From Xenorhabdus eapokensis (GTDB lineage Bacteria; Pseudomonadota; Gammaproteobacteria; Enterobacterales; Enterobacteriaceae), in assembly GCF_001908105.1 (NCBI RefSeq), contig NZ_MKGQ01000009.1, forward strand, positions 62,001-126,000: a stretch of 64,000 nucleotides of DNA. Direction: 5' to 3'. A model generated the notes under the pieces. The model was given only the letters and a program-made list of their open reading frames with translations. It did no database searches and had not been told where the DNA came from. A program made the translations under genes and the position numbers. This document shows, piece by piece, positions 10,137 to 20,393 of this stretch. The stretch's first letter is position 1, and each line of letters begins with the position of its first letter.

Positions 10137-13100
10137 GTGCCTAATGTATTACAAGTTTCTGAAATAAAATCAGTTGATCTGACGTTGCCACTAGTCGCTG
10201 CTCAGCCTGGAATTTGGATAGCTGACCAAATTGCCAACCACCGTAATGTATTTACCATTGCCCATTATATTGAAATTAATGGTGGACTGGATCGCGCCTT
10301 ATTTGATGCCGCTATCCGTCAGGGATTGGCCGAGGCCGATACCATTCACGCGCGATATTTTATTAATGAAGAAGGAGAGCCAGTACAGCAAATTCCGGTT
10401 TTCCGTGGTGCGCAACAGGTAGTTGCTCCTGAGTGGTTTGATTTCTCTCATGGACAGGGAGAAAGCAGAGCTCAGGAATTAATGCAGACAGATCTGGCTG
10501 CTGAGTTACCCGCCGATGGAGAACGGCCTTTATATCGACAAGTGATCATGAAGGTTGATGCCCAGCCAGAGCGCTGGTTCTGGTATCTGCGTTTTCACCA
10601 TCTTATGTTGGATGGCTTCAGTTTTGACGCCCTGACTCGCCGCATTATTGCTATCTATAATGCGTTAAGCACAGGTCACCAGCCAACTGAAAATCCTTTC
10701 TGTTCCTTTGAATTAGTCGTCAAAGAGTATCAGAGTTGGGAACAATCCTCTGCAAAAGCAGAGTCAGCCGCGTTCTGGCAAAAGCATACCCGTGAACGAG
10801 GCGTTGCTGTTTCGCTTGCTACTGAAAATAGTATAAATAATAACAATCCATTACCTCTGCATTATCATTGCCATTTTCCCCTCTCTCAGTTTGTTTCATT
10901 AAAGGAAGATGATTTACTGCGGCCATTCCAGCCGGCTGAAATTGTGATGGCTGCACTCTGCATCTATTTCTATCGCATGAGTGGAGAAAAACATCTGTCG
11001 ATTGGTTTTCCTTTTATGCGGCGCCTGGGATCTCAAGCGCTTTGTGCGATGGGACCCGTGGTCAATCTCTTGCCACTGCAAATAAAACTGCAAGACAGGA
11101 TGTCCCTGGCAGAAGTAGCGAAAACGTTTGTGGATGAAATGAAGCAAGTTCGTCGTTACCAACGCTATGAAGCCGAACAACTGCGTTGTGATCTGGGATT
11201 ATCCGGTGGCACCAATGCACTTTATGGCCCCGTATTTAATTACAAAATCTATAATGAAGCGTTGAAATTAGACGGTAAACCCGTCAAAACGCATACACTC
11301 GCGATGGGACCAGTGGATGATTTAGAGTTTGAATTGTGTTGTTATGATGATCAGCTTCATCTGACACTTATCGCGAATCGAAAAAAATATAGTGAACAAA
11401 CGTTGCAGTGGCACGGTGAACGGATCAGCTACTTGCTGAATCAATTGCTCATGCAGCCGCAGCAATCTATTGCGTTTATTCCACTGATCCCACCACAAGA
11501 ACAACAACGGCTTGATAACTGGTCATGTGGGCCAAGAACGCAACCGTCTATAGATCATATTTCTGTACTGGATCTCTTTTTGCAACAGGTCGAACGGCAG
11601 CCTGATGCTATTGCTATACGTTGTCACAATGAACAGCTTACCTACCATCAATTGATGGTAAAAGTGATGCAATTAGCACGTTTCTTGCTCTTACAGGGAA
11701 TGGGGGCTGAGGATGTGGTTGCCATTGGCATTCCTCGTTCAGTGGATTCAATTATTGCTATTTTGGGTGTATTAACCAGCGGTGCAGCTTATATCCCTCT
11801 TGATCTCGATTATCCGCAGGAACGTTTACAGTTAATGTGTAACGATGTTCAGCCCGCCTTGCTGATCACCCACCTGAGTACACTGGAACAAATGCCTGAA
11901 ACCGTCAAAGTCATCTGTCTGGATGATCCACAGATAGCGGCACAGTGTTCCCGTTTATCCCCATTACCCGTCACAGACGAAGAACGACGCGAAAAACTGC
12001 GTGGTGAACACTTGGCTTACATGATCTACACCTCAGGATCTACAGGTAAGCCAAAAGGGGTAATGAGCACCCATCGCGGGTTGCTGAATTTATTAACCTC
12101 CCATGCAACGTATTTATTTGGACCTGTTATCGAGAGTTTTTATCGGCAACATGGCCGACGAGCACGCGCAGGACATACTGCGTCTTTCTCCTTTGATTCC
12201 TCTTGGGAGCCACTGTTTTGTATGATCTTAGGCAGTGAACTCTATATTTTTGATGAGGAACTGCGACGGGACGCATGGGGAGTGGTACAGCAGATGAATC
12301 TGCTGCCGATTGATATCATGGATATTACGCCTTCTTTCTTGACCCAACTTATCGATAGTGGATTGTTGGACAAAGGTAATCACCAACCTGCATTTATTAT
12401 GATTGGAGGTGAAGCGGCTACGCCACGGTTATGGGAATTACTTAAGCAGCAGTCGCACATTGATGTCCACAACTATTATGGCCCTTCCGAATATACTATT
12501 GATACGTTGGGGGGCAGTATTCGGATGGCCGATCAGCCCGTGATTGGGCGTCCAGTTGCTAATACCGATGTCTGGCTTTTAGACCGTTATTTACAACCCG
12601 TGCCAATCGGTGCAGCGGGAGAACTGTATCTCTCTGGAGCAGGTATCGCTCGGGGTTATTTGCATCGTCCAGGGATGACTGCAACCCGCTTTGTCGCCAA
12701 TCCATTCCATCACGGCGAAGTGATGTATCGCAGTGGTGACCTAATGCGTTGGCGTCCTGATGGGCTGCTTGAATTTATTGGTCGAGTGGATCATCAGGTT
12801 AAAGTGCGAGGTTTCCGTGTTGAGTTAGGTGAAGTAGAAAATGCTTTGGTTGATTTACCGGAGGTGAGTTCTGCGGTAGTCATTGCTGAACCTGTCGGTG
12901 CAACATATCGGTTGGTGGGGTATTGCGCTGTACCGGATGAACAACAACGTGCTTTACCCAATACCTCGGCTCTGCTGCTGGCTGCACTGGCAAAGAAACT
13001 GCCTGATTATATGGTTCCTTCCCTCTTAATGATATTGGAAACCTTACCGATTTCGATCAATGGCAAAATAGACCGTAATTCATTACCCAAACCCCAGCAA

Positions 13101-16100
13101 CTTCAATTACCAGTAGGCAGAAAGGCGGAAAGTGAGCAGGAAAAATCTATTTGTGGGGCATTCTCCAGCTTGTTAGGTGTGCAAGAAGTCAGTGCAGACG
13201 ATGACTTTTTTGCGTTGGGAGGAGACAGTATTTCTGCGATGGCGCTGGGAACGCAATTACGTCGCCTTGGCTGGCAGTTACGTCCGCGGGATGTTTTCAG
13301 TGAACGTACACCTGCACGCATGGCGTTGAAGATGGCGCCTATTGCCATTGTTAAGCCTATCCCTACACGTATTCAGAAAGGGGCGATTGATAGCCTGCCT
13401 ATTTTACATTGGTTTGCTGATTCTCATGGCATGAATACCCGTTTCGTTCACGGTGTATTCATACATATCCCCGCCGAATTACAGCCACAACACTTGTCAC
13501 AAGCATTGGTTGCCTTAGAACAAGCGCATCCCGTACTACGCGCATTTACTCGTGATGATAGCCTGATTTTAGGTGAGTCTACTCCGGCTTCCGAAGCCGC
13601 TCATTACAGCCTGTGGCAAGATTGCGCAGATATTGAAGCCTGTGCCGAGCAAGCTTTCCATGATGCAGTTATGCGTTTGGAACCTGCGAGCGGTCAGTTA
13701 TTCCATGCTTGTTTATTGCAACATGGAGGTGTGTCTAAAGGATTAGTGCTTGTTATTCACCATCTGGCAACAGATGGCGTTTCATGGCGAATATTATTGG
13801 ATGAGTTGCGTCAGGGAGTAGAAGCCGCGATCGCCGGTAAGCCTATCGTCTTACCCGCAGAAGAGTACACTCTGTACGATTGGAATGATTATCTACGCCG
13901 AAATCTGCCACAGCGTGTAGCTGAATTGCCTTTTTGGCAACGAATGCTAAATGAAGAAACGCCTCTTTTAGGGCAGCGTCCGCTAGATATACAGCGGGAT
14001 CGCCAAATAAGCGCCTGCAAGCAGCGAACATTATTGAGCGGCGAGCAAACAGTCGCGTTATTAGGCCTATTGCCAAAGCAATATCACGCTAATATTGAAG
14101 AAATCTTATTAACGGTATTAGCAATGGCTTGTTATCGCCATTTTAACTTCAACAAGTTACGCTTCCAGTTAGAATCTCATGGCCGTATTGAATTCGATCA
14201 AACAGGCGATTTAGCGCGCACGGTTGGCTGGTTAACCGCTGAGTACCCAATAGTGGTAAGTTTGCCACTAACAGGAGAACACCAACCTGCTGAGATCGTG
14301 ACTTCTGATATCGCTATTTCTGAAATAGTCCGGGCGGTGAAAAGCGTTTTGCGAGCAGTGCCCGATCGTGGAGTCGGTTATGGCTTGCTACGCTACCTTG
14401 ATCAAACAGGGCGGAAAATACTGACAACGCAAGAAACACCAGAGATCTTATTCAATTATCTGGGGCGCTTTGTCGAGACAGATCATTTATGGGCACCACG
14501 GCGAACGAAGAATCTCTTCCAGGATGCTTTTGCGGTTTATCAAGATCCTGAAATGTCCCTAAGCCACAGCTTAGAAATCAATTTGTTTGTGGAGGAGCAA
14601 GGCAATACTCCACAGTTGGTGATTAATTGGCAATGGGTGGAGGGTATTTTCAGTCATCAAGATATTGCGGAATTACATCGTGGTATGGCGTGGGCGGCTG
14701 ATTGCTTAATCCAATTTGCCAGGCAGCAGCCCTTACGGGCTATGGCAACTTTAGTCGTTGCAGAAACGGGGTTATCAGATATCGAGGAGAACGATCTCAC
14801 TCAGTTGACTGAGCGTTATGGCTCACTATCTGCCGTATTACCGTTACTGCCACTGCAACAAGGGTTATTATTCCATGCACAGACAGCCACCGAGCAGGGC
14901 AGCTATAACTCATTGACCCGCCTTTCCCTGTTCGGCTCATTGTCTGTTGTTAAACTACGTCGGGCGCTGTCAGTTTTAGTGCGGCATCATCCTCAGATAG
15001 CTGCGAAATTTGATACTGAACAATACGTCTCTCCATTGCAATTGATCCCCATCATTTCTGATGACAAAGATTATTGGACACTTGATTTCCATCAACTACC
15101 TGAGTTGACAGTGGAAGAGGAAGAGATAGCGTTACGGGAACTGGAAAAAGCAGAACTCACGCGGAACCTCTTTCAACAACCAGTAGCGATGTTACATGCA
15201 TTGCTGGTGCGTCACGGTGAAAGTTTACGCCATACGCTATTGCTAAATGCTCATCATCTGATCGTTGATGGCTGGTCAACCCCTATTCTGGTGCGAGATC
15301 TGTTGACCTTGTTGAATCAAGGCGAGCAAGCCTGGCATAAACCTGAAATACGTTATCAAGACGTAGTTCAGCAATTATTGGCGCGTGAGACAGAGCCTTC
15401 TCGTCAATGTTGGCAACAGGTATTGAAAGGTGTTCAACCAACATGTTTATTTGGTGAACAACTCGATATTGGCGAGGTTAAAGAGCTTGAGATATTACTC
15501 GCACCAGAGATGGAACAGGCATTGACTGACTTATGTCAGCAACGTGGTTTAACGCTCAATACTCTGATGCAAGGGATTTGGGCGCTGCTACTGAGTATAC
15601 AAAGTGGTTCATCTGATGTTGTTTTCGGCTCTCCTGTATCGGGGCGGTTTGGGCAGATTGACGGGGTGGATCAGCATGTCGGGTTGTTTAGTAATACCTT
15701 ACCCGTTCGCGTTATTCTGGATATGGAACAACCTCTATTGCCTCAACTAGAACAGCTACAGGCACAGCAGATCCAATTGATTGAACATGACAATATTGGC
15801 CTGGGCGAGATTCAGCGAATTGCAGGTACTGGCACGCTTTTTGATACTTTGTTGGTGGTTGAAAATTATCCTGATGTGGAGCAGGACAAAAGAAATAAAG
15901 AAAATATCGCAGGCATCCTCTGCCAAGGAATCAATAACCGTGGTTATACCCATTACCCTTTAACGTTATTGGTGTTGCCGGGTAAGCGTCTGCGTTTATT
16001 AATGGAATACCGTGAAAGCGTTAAACAGCCTGAGCATTTGGCACAACGCATACTGTTTTTGTGCCAACAATTAATCGAACGGCCTGAGATTGCTCTGCGG

Positions 16101-18722
16101 GAATGGAGTTTGCAATCAGTCAATGAGGCCGCACTCATTGAGGAAGTTAATAACACTTACCATGATATTCCTGCCAAAACACTTCATCAGGTTGTGATTG
16201 AGCAGGCAAACAAAACGCCGGACGATTTGGCGTTGTTGGATTGTCATCATCGTCTGACCTACCAGCAAATGCGCCGGCAAACTCGGCTATTGGTTGATCG
16301 TCTAATTGAAGCGGGTGTACAAGCAGGGGACATTGTTGGGGTTGCATTATCACGTTCGGTTCGGCTAAGTCTGGCGTTGCAGGCGATTCTGGAAGCAGGA
16401 GCGACATGGTTGCCTCTTGATACCGGCTATCCAGATGAACGCTTGGCCATCATGTTGGAAGATGCTCAACCTCGATTAGTGATTACAGAAAGTGAGTATC
16501 AGGCACGTTTTGCCAGTCAGGCTTCTTTGTTGTTACTGGATAAATTGGCAGATGAAACACAACAGCCTATCCATCCGGCCGCCAATGTAACGCCTGAACA
16601 TGCTGCATATATTCTCTATACCTCAGGCTCTACAGGACGACCAAAAGGTGTGGTGGTGAGCCATCAAGCCATTGTTAACCGTTTATTGTGGATGCAGGAT
16701 GCTTACCCATTGACGACAGACGATGTGGTATTGCAGAAAACACCATGTAGTTTTGATGTTTCTGTATGGGAATTTTTCTGGCCGTTGATGACTGGTGCTC
16801 AGTTAATGATGGCACCACCGGAAGCGCATCGCGATCCCGCACGCCTTCGACAACTTATTGATGATTACCATGTCACGACCTTACATTTTGTGCCATCAAT
16901 GCTGGCAACATTCATCGATTCCTTAGCGTTACAAGGACAAGAAGCGCCTTTCTGCCGTAGTTTGAGACGGGTTTTCTGTAGTGGGGAAGCCTTGTCATGT
17001 GAACTGGCGCATCGCTATCAATCACTGATCACTGCACCTTTGCATAATCTTTATGGGCCAACAGAGGCGGCGGTAGATGTGACATGGCAACCTGCGTTTG
17101 GTGAGGCATTACAGCATTGCCGTAGTTCTGGTGTTCCTATCGGCCGCCCAGTATGGAATACCCAATTGCGTATTTTAGATCCTTGGTTGCGCCCTGTTCC
17201 CATTGGCGTGGCGGGTGATCTTTATCTCAGTGGTATTCAATTAGCGACAAACTACCTGAACCGAGCTGATTTGACCGCCAGCCGTTTTGTGGCCGATCCG
17301 TTTGCATCGGGCAAGCGGATGTACCGAACGGGGGATATTGCATGCTGGTCAGAAAACGGTGAGGTTGAATACCTTGGACGCAGTGACGATCAATTAAAAA
17401 TACGTGGTCAGCGGATTGAGCTGGGTGAAATTGAACAAGTTTTACTGGAACAACCTGGGGTTGCTCAGGCTGCGGTTGCTGCGCGTGAGTTAGGTAAGTC
17501 AAGTCAGACAATTGAGAATGTTGATGCACGTCAGCTCATTGCTTGGGTGATCCCGCAATCCGGTGTGACATTGGATATTGAAGCACTGCAACACGCGATG
17601 ATGAAACGATTGCCTGCTTATATGCTACCGGTCAGCTATGTCATACAGGAAAAATTCCCACTGAGTGCCAATGGAAAATTGAATCGCAAGGCACTCCCGA
17701 TGCCAGAGAAATTAACGACTGGCAGGTTACCGCAGGCGGGCTTGGCAAGTGATCTAGCTAAGTTGTTCGCGGAGATCTTAGAGTGCGACATGGTTTGGGC
17801 TGATGACGATTTCTTTGCTTTGGGTGGTCATTCGTTGCTGGCAATGCGTTTGGCAGCCGAAATACATCGACGCCTTAATCTTCGTGTTTCAGTCGGTCAT
17901 ATTATGGTCACACGAAGTGTAGAAAAATTGAGTGCGCTATTGGTTGATGAGCAGAAGAAAAACTCAGCCGAAAACAGCGGAATAGGCGAGGTCTTACCGT
18001 TGAGGGAAGGGATCGGGCCAGCACTGTTCTGCGTGCATCCGGCGTCGGGTTTTTCCTGGCAATACAGTGGTTTGTTGCGCTACCTGGAGGGAAATTGGCC
18101 GATTATCGGATTACAATCTCCTCGTCCTCGCGGTGTCATTGCTGACTGTGGCAGCCTCGACGCAATGTGCACACGCCATTTGGCGACTTTACGAAATATC
18201 CAACCTCATGGGCCTTATTACTTACTGGGTTATTCTCTGGGAGGCATGTTGGCTCAGGGAATGGCTATCCGTTTACAGCAAGAAGGTGAGGAAGTGGCTT
18301 TCTTGGGATTGTTGGACGCTTATCCTCCAGAAGGTCAGGATTGGGGAGGATTAAGCGAAGAAGAAGCCAAACAGGAAATTGCCCGTGAACAGGCAGAGTT
18401 TATGGCGGCCACAGAAGATGAGCATGATCCGCAACTGCGTAAGGAAAAGCAGGCAATGTTTGAAGATATTGTGGCTAACTATCGGGATGCTGTCCGCAGT
18501 TTATTATCCGCTGTTAACCAGAAATATGGTGGTGAAGCGACGTTGTTTGTGGCTACACGGACGTTGCCGCCTGAATTGGATGTCGAGAAAACATGGGCAC
18601 CTTGGATCCGCCATTTAAGCGTTTATCGGCAAGATTGTGAACATGCAGATATCCTTTCTCCAGATTCGTTGGAGCAGTGGGGCCCATTGCTGAATGGCTT
18701 GTTGAAACGACGCCGTAATTAA
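10137..18722 (+). CDS. Two-module siderophore NRPS, C-A-PCP-E-C-A-PCP-TE (VabF/CbsF type)
   Basis: A 2861-residue synthetase starting at GTG with AAAGGA upstream. By residue: C1 about 15-440 (FHHLMLDG near 152), accepting DHB from EntB; A1 about 455-960; PCP1 with Ser1031 in LGGDSIS; epimerase about 1075-1500 with an intact HHLATDGVSWRILLDEL (near 1207), GVGYGLLRYL and FNYLGRF; C2 about 1560-1960 (AHHLIVDGWS near 1705); A2 about 2003-2515; PCP2 with Ser2566 in LGGHSLL; thioesterase about 2625-2861 with Ser2700 in GYSLGG, the LLDAYPPEG Asp and the HADILSP His. The specificity residues I read are D-S-W-D-M-G-Y-I-D-K for A1 (six positions shared with an arginine code, so a basic residue is likely) and D-V-W-H-F-S-L-V-D-K for A2, the EntF serine code. 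The predicted repeat unit is DHB-D-Lys/Arg/Orn-L-Ser, oligomerised by the thioesterase. Confidence 0.95.
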   Translation: MPNVLQVSEIKSVDLTLPLVAAQPGIWIADQIANHRNVFTIAHYIEINGGLDRALFDAAIRQGLAEADTIHARYFINEEGEPVQQIPVFRGAQQVVAPEWFDFSHGQGESRAQELMQTDLAAELPADGERPLYRQVIMKVDAQPERWFWYLRFHHLMLDGFSFDALTRRIIAIYNALSTGHQPTENPFCSFELVVKEYQSWEQSSAKAESAAFWQKHTRERGVAVSLATENSINNNNPLPLHYHCHFPLSQFVSLKEDDLLRPFQPAEIVMAALCIYFYRMSGEKHLSIGFPFMRRLGSQALCAMGPVVNLLPLQIKLQDRMSLAEVAKTFVDEMKQVRRYQRYEAEQLRCDLGLSGGTNALYGPVFNYKIYNEALKLDGKPVKTHTLAMGPVDDLEFELCCYDDQLHLTLIANRKKYSEQTLQWHGERISYLLNQLLMQPQQSIAFIPLIPPQEQQRLDNWSCGPRTQPSIDHISVLDLFLQQVERQPDAIAIRCHNEQLTYHQLMVKVMQLARFLLLQGMGAEDVVAIGIPRSVDSIIAILGVLTSGAAYIPLDLDYPQERLQLMCNDVQPALLITHLSTLEQMPETVKVICLDDPQIAAQCSRLSPLPVTDEERREKLRGEHLAYMIYTSGSTGKPKGVMSTHRGLLNLLTSHATYLFGPVIESFYRQHGRRARAGHTASFSFDSSWEPLFCMILGSELYIFDEELRRDAWGVVQQMNLLPIDIMDITPSFLTQLIDSGLLDKGNHQPAFIMIGGEAATPRLWELLKQQSHIDVHNYYGPSEYTIDTLGGSIRMADQPVIGRPVANTDVWLLDRYLQPVPIGAAGELYLSGAGIARGYLHRPGMTATRFVANPFHHGEVMYRSGDLMRWRPDGLLEFIGRVDHQVKVRGFRVELGEVENALVDLPEVSSAVVIAEPVGATYRLVGYCAVPDEQQRALPNTSALLLAALAKKLPDYMVPSLLMILETLPISINGKIDRNSLPKPQQLQLPVGRKAESEQEKSICGAFSSLLGVQEVSADDDFFALGGDSISAMALGTQLRRLGWQLRPRDVFSERTPARMALKMAPIAIVKPIPTRIQKGAIDSLPILHWFADSHGMNTRFVHGVFIHIPAELQPQHLSQALVALEQAHPVLRAFTRDDSLILGESTPASEAAHYSLWQDCADIEACAEQAFHDAVMRLEPASGQLFHACLLQHGGVSKGLVLVIHHLATDGVSWRILLDELRQGVEAAIAGKPIVLPAEEYTLYDWNDYLRRNLPQRVAELPFWQRMLNEETPLLGQRPLDIQRDRQISACKQRTLLSGEQTVALLGLLPKQYHANIEEILLTVLAMACYRHFNFNKLRFQLESHGRIEFDQTGDLARTVGWLTAEYPIVVSLPLTGEHQPAEIVTSDIAISEIVRAVKSVLRAVPDRGVGYGLLRYLDQTGRKILTTQETPEILFNYLGRFVETDHLWAPRRTKNLFQDAFAVYQDPEMSLSHSLEINLFVEEQGNTPQLVINWQWVEGIFSHQDIAELHRGMAWAADCLIQFARQQPLRAMATLVVAETGLSDIEENDLTQLTERYGSLSAVLPLLPLQQGLLFHAQTATEQGSYNSLTRLSLFGSLSVVKLRRALSVLVRHHPQIAAKFDTEQYVSPLQLIPIISDDKDYWTLDFHQLPELTVEEEEIALRELEKAELTRNLFQQPVAMLHALLVRHGESLRHTLLLNAHHLIVDGWSTPILVRDLLTLLNQGEQAWHKPEIRYQDVVQQLLARETEPSRQCWQQVLKGVQPTCLFGEQLDIGEVKELEILLAPEMEQALTDLCQQRGLTLNTLMQGIWALLLSIQSGSSDVVFGSPVSGRFGQIDGVDQHVGLFSNTLPVRVILDMEQPLLPQLEQLQAQQIQLIEHDNIGLGEIQRIAGTGTLFDTLLVVENYPDVEQDKRNKENIAGILCQGINNRGYTHYPLTLLVLPGKRLRLLMEYRESVKQPEHLAQRILFLCQQLIERPEIALREWSLQSVNEAALIEEVNNTYHDIPAKTLHQVVIEQANKTPDDLALLDCHHRLTYQQMRRQTRLLVDRLIEAGVQAGDIVGVALSRSVRLSLALQAILEAGATWLPLDTGYPDERLAIMLEDAQPRLVITESEYQARFASQASLLLLDKLADETQQPIHPAANVTPEHAAYILYTSGSTGRPKGVVVSHQAIVNRLLWMQDAYPLTTDDVVLQKTPCSFDVSVWEFFWPLMTGAQLMMAPPEAHRDPARLRQLIDDYHVTTLHFVPSMLATFIDSLALQGQEAPFCRSLRRVFCSGEALSCELAHRYQSLITAPLHNLYGPTEAAVDVTWQPAFGEALQHCRSSGVPIGRPVWNTQLRILDPWLRPVPIGVAGDLYLSGIQLATNYLNRADLTASRFVADPFASGKRMYRTGDIACWSENGEVEYLGRSDDQLKIRGQRIELGEIEQVLLEQPGVAQAAVAARELGKSSQTIENVDARQLIAWVIPQSGVTLDIEALQHAMMKRLPAYMLPVSYVIQEKFPLSANGKLNRKALPMPEKLTTGRLPQAGLASDLAKLFAEILECDMVWADDDFFALGGHSLLAMRLAAEIHRRLNLRVSVGHIMVTRSVEKLSALLVDEQKKNSAENSGIGEVLPLREGIGPALFCVHPASGFSWQYSGLLRYLEGNWPIIGLQSPRPRGVIADCGSLDAMCTRHLATLRNIQPHGPYYLLGYSLGGMLAQGMAIRLQQEGEEVAFLGLLDAYPPEGQDWGGLSEEEAKQEIAREQAEFMAATEDEHDPQLRKEKQAMFEDIVANYRDAVRSLLSAVNQKYGGEATLFVATRTLPPELDVEKTWAPWIRHLSVYRQDCEHADILSPDSLEQWGPLLNGLLKRRRN

Positions 18723-18769
18723 GCTACCGCAATTGACTTTATCGTATTTAACGCATCGTATGGAACACT

Positions 18770-20056
18770 ATGGCTACTTCATCAATTTTTTTGGATTTTA
18801 GTTTACTTAAAAATAATGCCCATTTTCGCGCTATCTTTATTGCCCGTATGTTATCTGTCTTTGCATTAGGCATGTTGACGGTTGGGGTTCCCGTCCAAAT
18901 GCAGTTTCTGACAGGATCTACCTTACAGGTGGGAATTGTGGTTGCACTGGACGGAGCCGGTATGTTCATCGGGTTAATCTTAGGAGGAATACTGGCTGAT
19001 CGTTATGATAGACGTAAACTCATTTTGTTTGCCCGTGGCACTTGTGGTATCGGTTTTGTCGCACTGAGCTTTAACGCATTTTTAGACTCTCCATCCCTAT
19101 ATATGCTCTATTTTCTTTCTATTTGGGATGGTTTTTTTGGTGCGTTGGGTATGACGGCATTAATGGCAGCCATCCCCAATTTAGTCGGACGGGAAAATCT
19201 GGCTGCGGCAGGCGCCTTGAGCATGATTACTGTTCGCATAGGTGCCATTATTTCACCGGCATTGGCCGGTATTATTATTGTTGCTGGTGGGCCAGGATGG
19301 AACTTTGCGGTTGCCGCAATCGGTACATTAGCCACATTGTTACCCCTGATGAGACTACCTGAAATGAGGCCTCAGCCAGGTAAACAAGAGCATCCAATCA
19401 ATGCATTGATAAGCGGAGTGAAATTTGTTTGTCAGCATAAAATTGTGGGTAGTGTCATATTGGTGGGGATGATGATAAGTATCGCCGGAGCCGTTCGTAT
19501 TCTGTTTCCTGCATTATCTCAAGAAGTATACCATCAAGGGCCTTCAGCTACGGGGTTGATGTATTCTGCAGTTCCTCTGGGAGCCATGCTCGGAGCCTTT
19601 ACCAGCGGTTGGATAGGACGAAGTAACCGACCTGGCGTTCTGCTTATTATATGTGCTTTATGCTCCTTTATTACGCTATCCATGTTAGGGGTAGTCACAA
19701 ACATCGTACTGGCATTACTTGTATTGGTTTGTTATGGCTATTTGAATGCATTTGCATCCTTACTGCAATTTACCCTTGTTCAGAGTCATACTCCGGATCA
19801 TTTATTGGGGCGAGTGAACAGTTTTGTCACTGCTCAAGATGTTACTGGTGATTCTTTGGGAGCGCTGGGATTAGGTTTTATGGGACGTTTGCTATCTCCG
19901 GTAATAACTGTCTTTTCGTTTGGAACTTTTGCTGCACTTACCTGCTTGTTGCTTGCAGCAATAGTAAAACCTTTACGTCATTCTACACTGCGTGACGGCA
20001 TACCATTACCAGAAACGAGCACCTTAAAACATGAGCCTCAGCAAAGTGATCATTAA
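18770..20056 (+). CDS. entS: Siderophore exporter, major facilitator superfamily (EntS-like)
   Basis: An inner-membrane MFS protein (428 aa, about 12 hydrophobic segments) very like E. coli EntS, which exports enterobactin to the periplasm. Conserved stretches include the N-terminal LLKNNAHFRAIFIARML, GGILADRYDRRKLILFARGT (the MFS loop 2-3 motif), WDGFFGALGMTALMAA and QDVTGDSLGA. It begins 47 nt after the NRPS and closes the plus-strand siderophore operon. The substrate here should be the DHB-amino acid-serine siderophore. Confidence 0.93.
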   Translation: MATSSIFLDFSLLKNNAHFRAIFIARMLSVFALGMLTVGVPVQMQFLTGSTLQVGIVVALDGAGMFIGLILGGILADRYDRRKLILFARGTCGIGFVALSFNAFLDSPSLYMLYFLSIWDGFFGALGMTALMAAIPNLVGRENLAAAGALSMITVRIGAIISPALAGIIIVAGGPGWNFAVAAIGTLATLLPLMRLPEMRPQPGKQEHPINALISGVKFVCQHKIVGSVILVGMMISIAGAVRILFPALSQEVYHQGPSATGLMYSAVPLGAMLGAFTSGWIGRSNRPGVLLIICALCSFITLSMLGVVTNIVLALLVLVCYGYLNAFASLLQFTLVQSHTPDHLLGRVNSFVTAQDVTGDSLGALGLGFMGRLLSPVITVFSFGTFAALTCLLLAAIVKPLRHSTLRDGIPLPETSTLKHEPQQSDH

Positions 20057-20393
20057 TTGAAACCATCGTTACCGGAAATAAAGAACTATTCCAATTTTTC
20101 AGCACAACACTATGACATGGAATGTTGCGGGGTTGTTAAATATTGTTAAAATAAAGAGGGGTTAAATGTGGCATTTTATGCTGTACATCGGTGATGTAAC
20201 TGGTGATGTAAATAGTGTAGGTGATGGCTTTGATTAAACCCACTTTCTTTTGATAACAATCTAAAAATCAGCGCTCCTTTTTAGTCTGTCTCTGCTTTTT
20301 AGACAACTATCACCTTGATGGTTTCAAGCTGCCTACACAATAAAAAACATAAGAGCTGGCATTTTTGCAAATCAACAATGGATGGAGACTAAA
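20057..20393. other. Intergenic region before the autotransporter, with short direct repeats
   Basis: About 337 nt without a gene. GGTGATGTAACT (20190-20201) is followed directly by GGTGATGTAAAT (20202-20213), with a further GGTGATGG at about 20220. The promoter of the autotransporter gene should lie here, but I cannot choose one hexamer pair with confidence. No strong terminator for the siderophore operon is visible. Confidence 0.5.

Noticed and set aside
13103..17529. Several 65 to 100-codon minus-strand frames inside the NRPS gene
   Set aside because: All are antisense to continuous, motif-rich NRPS coding sequence and lack start signals.
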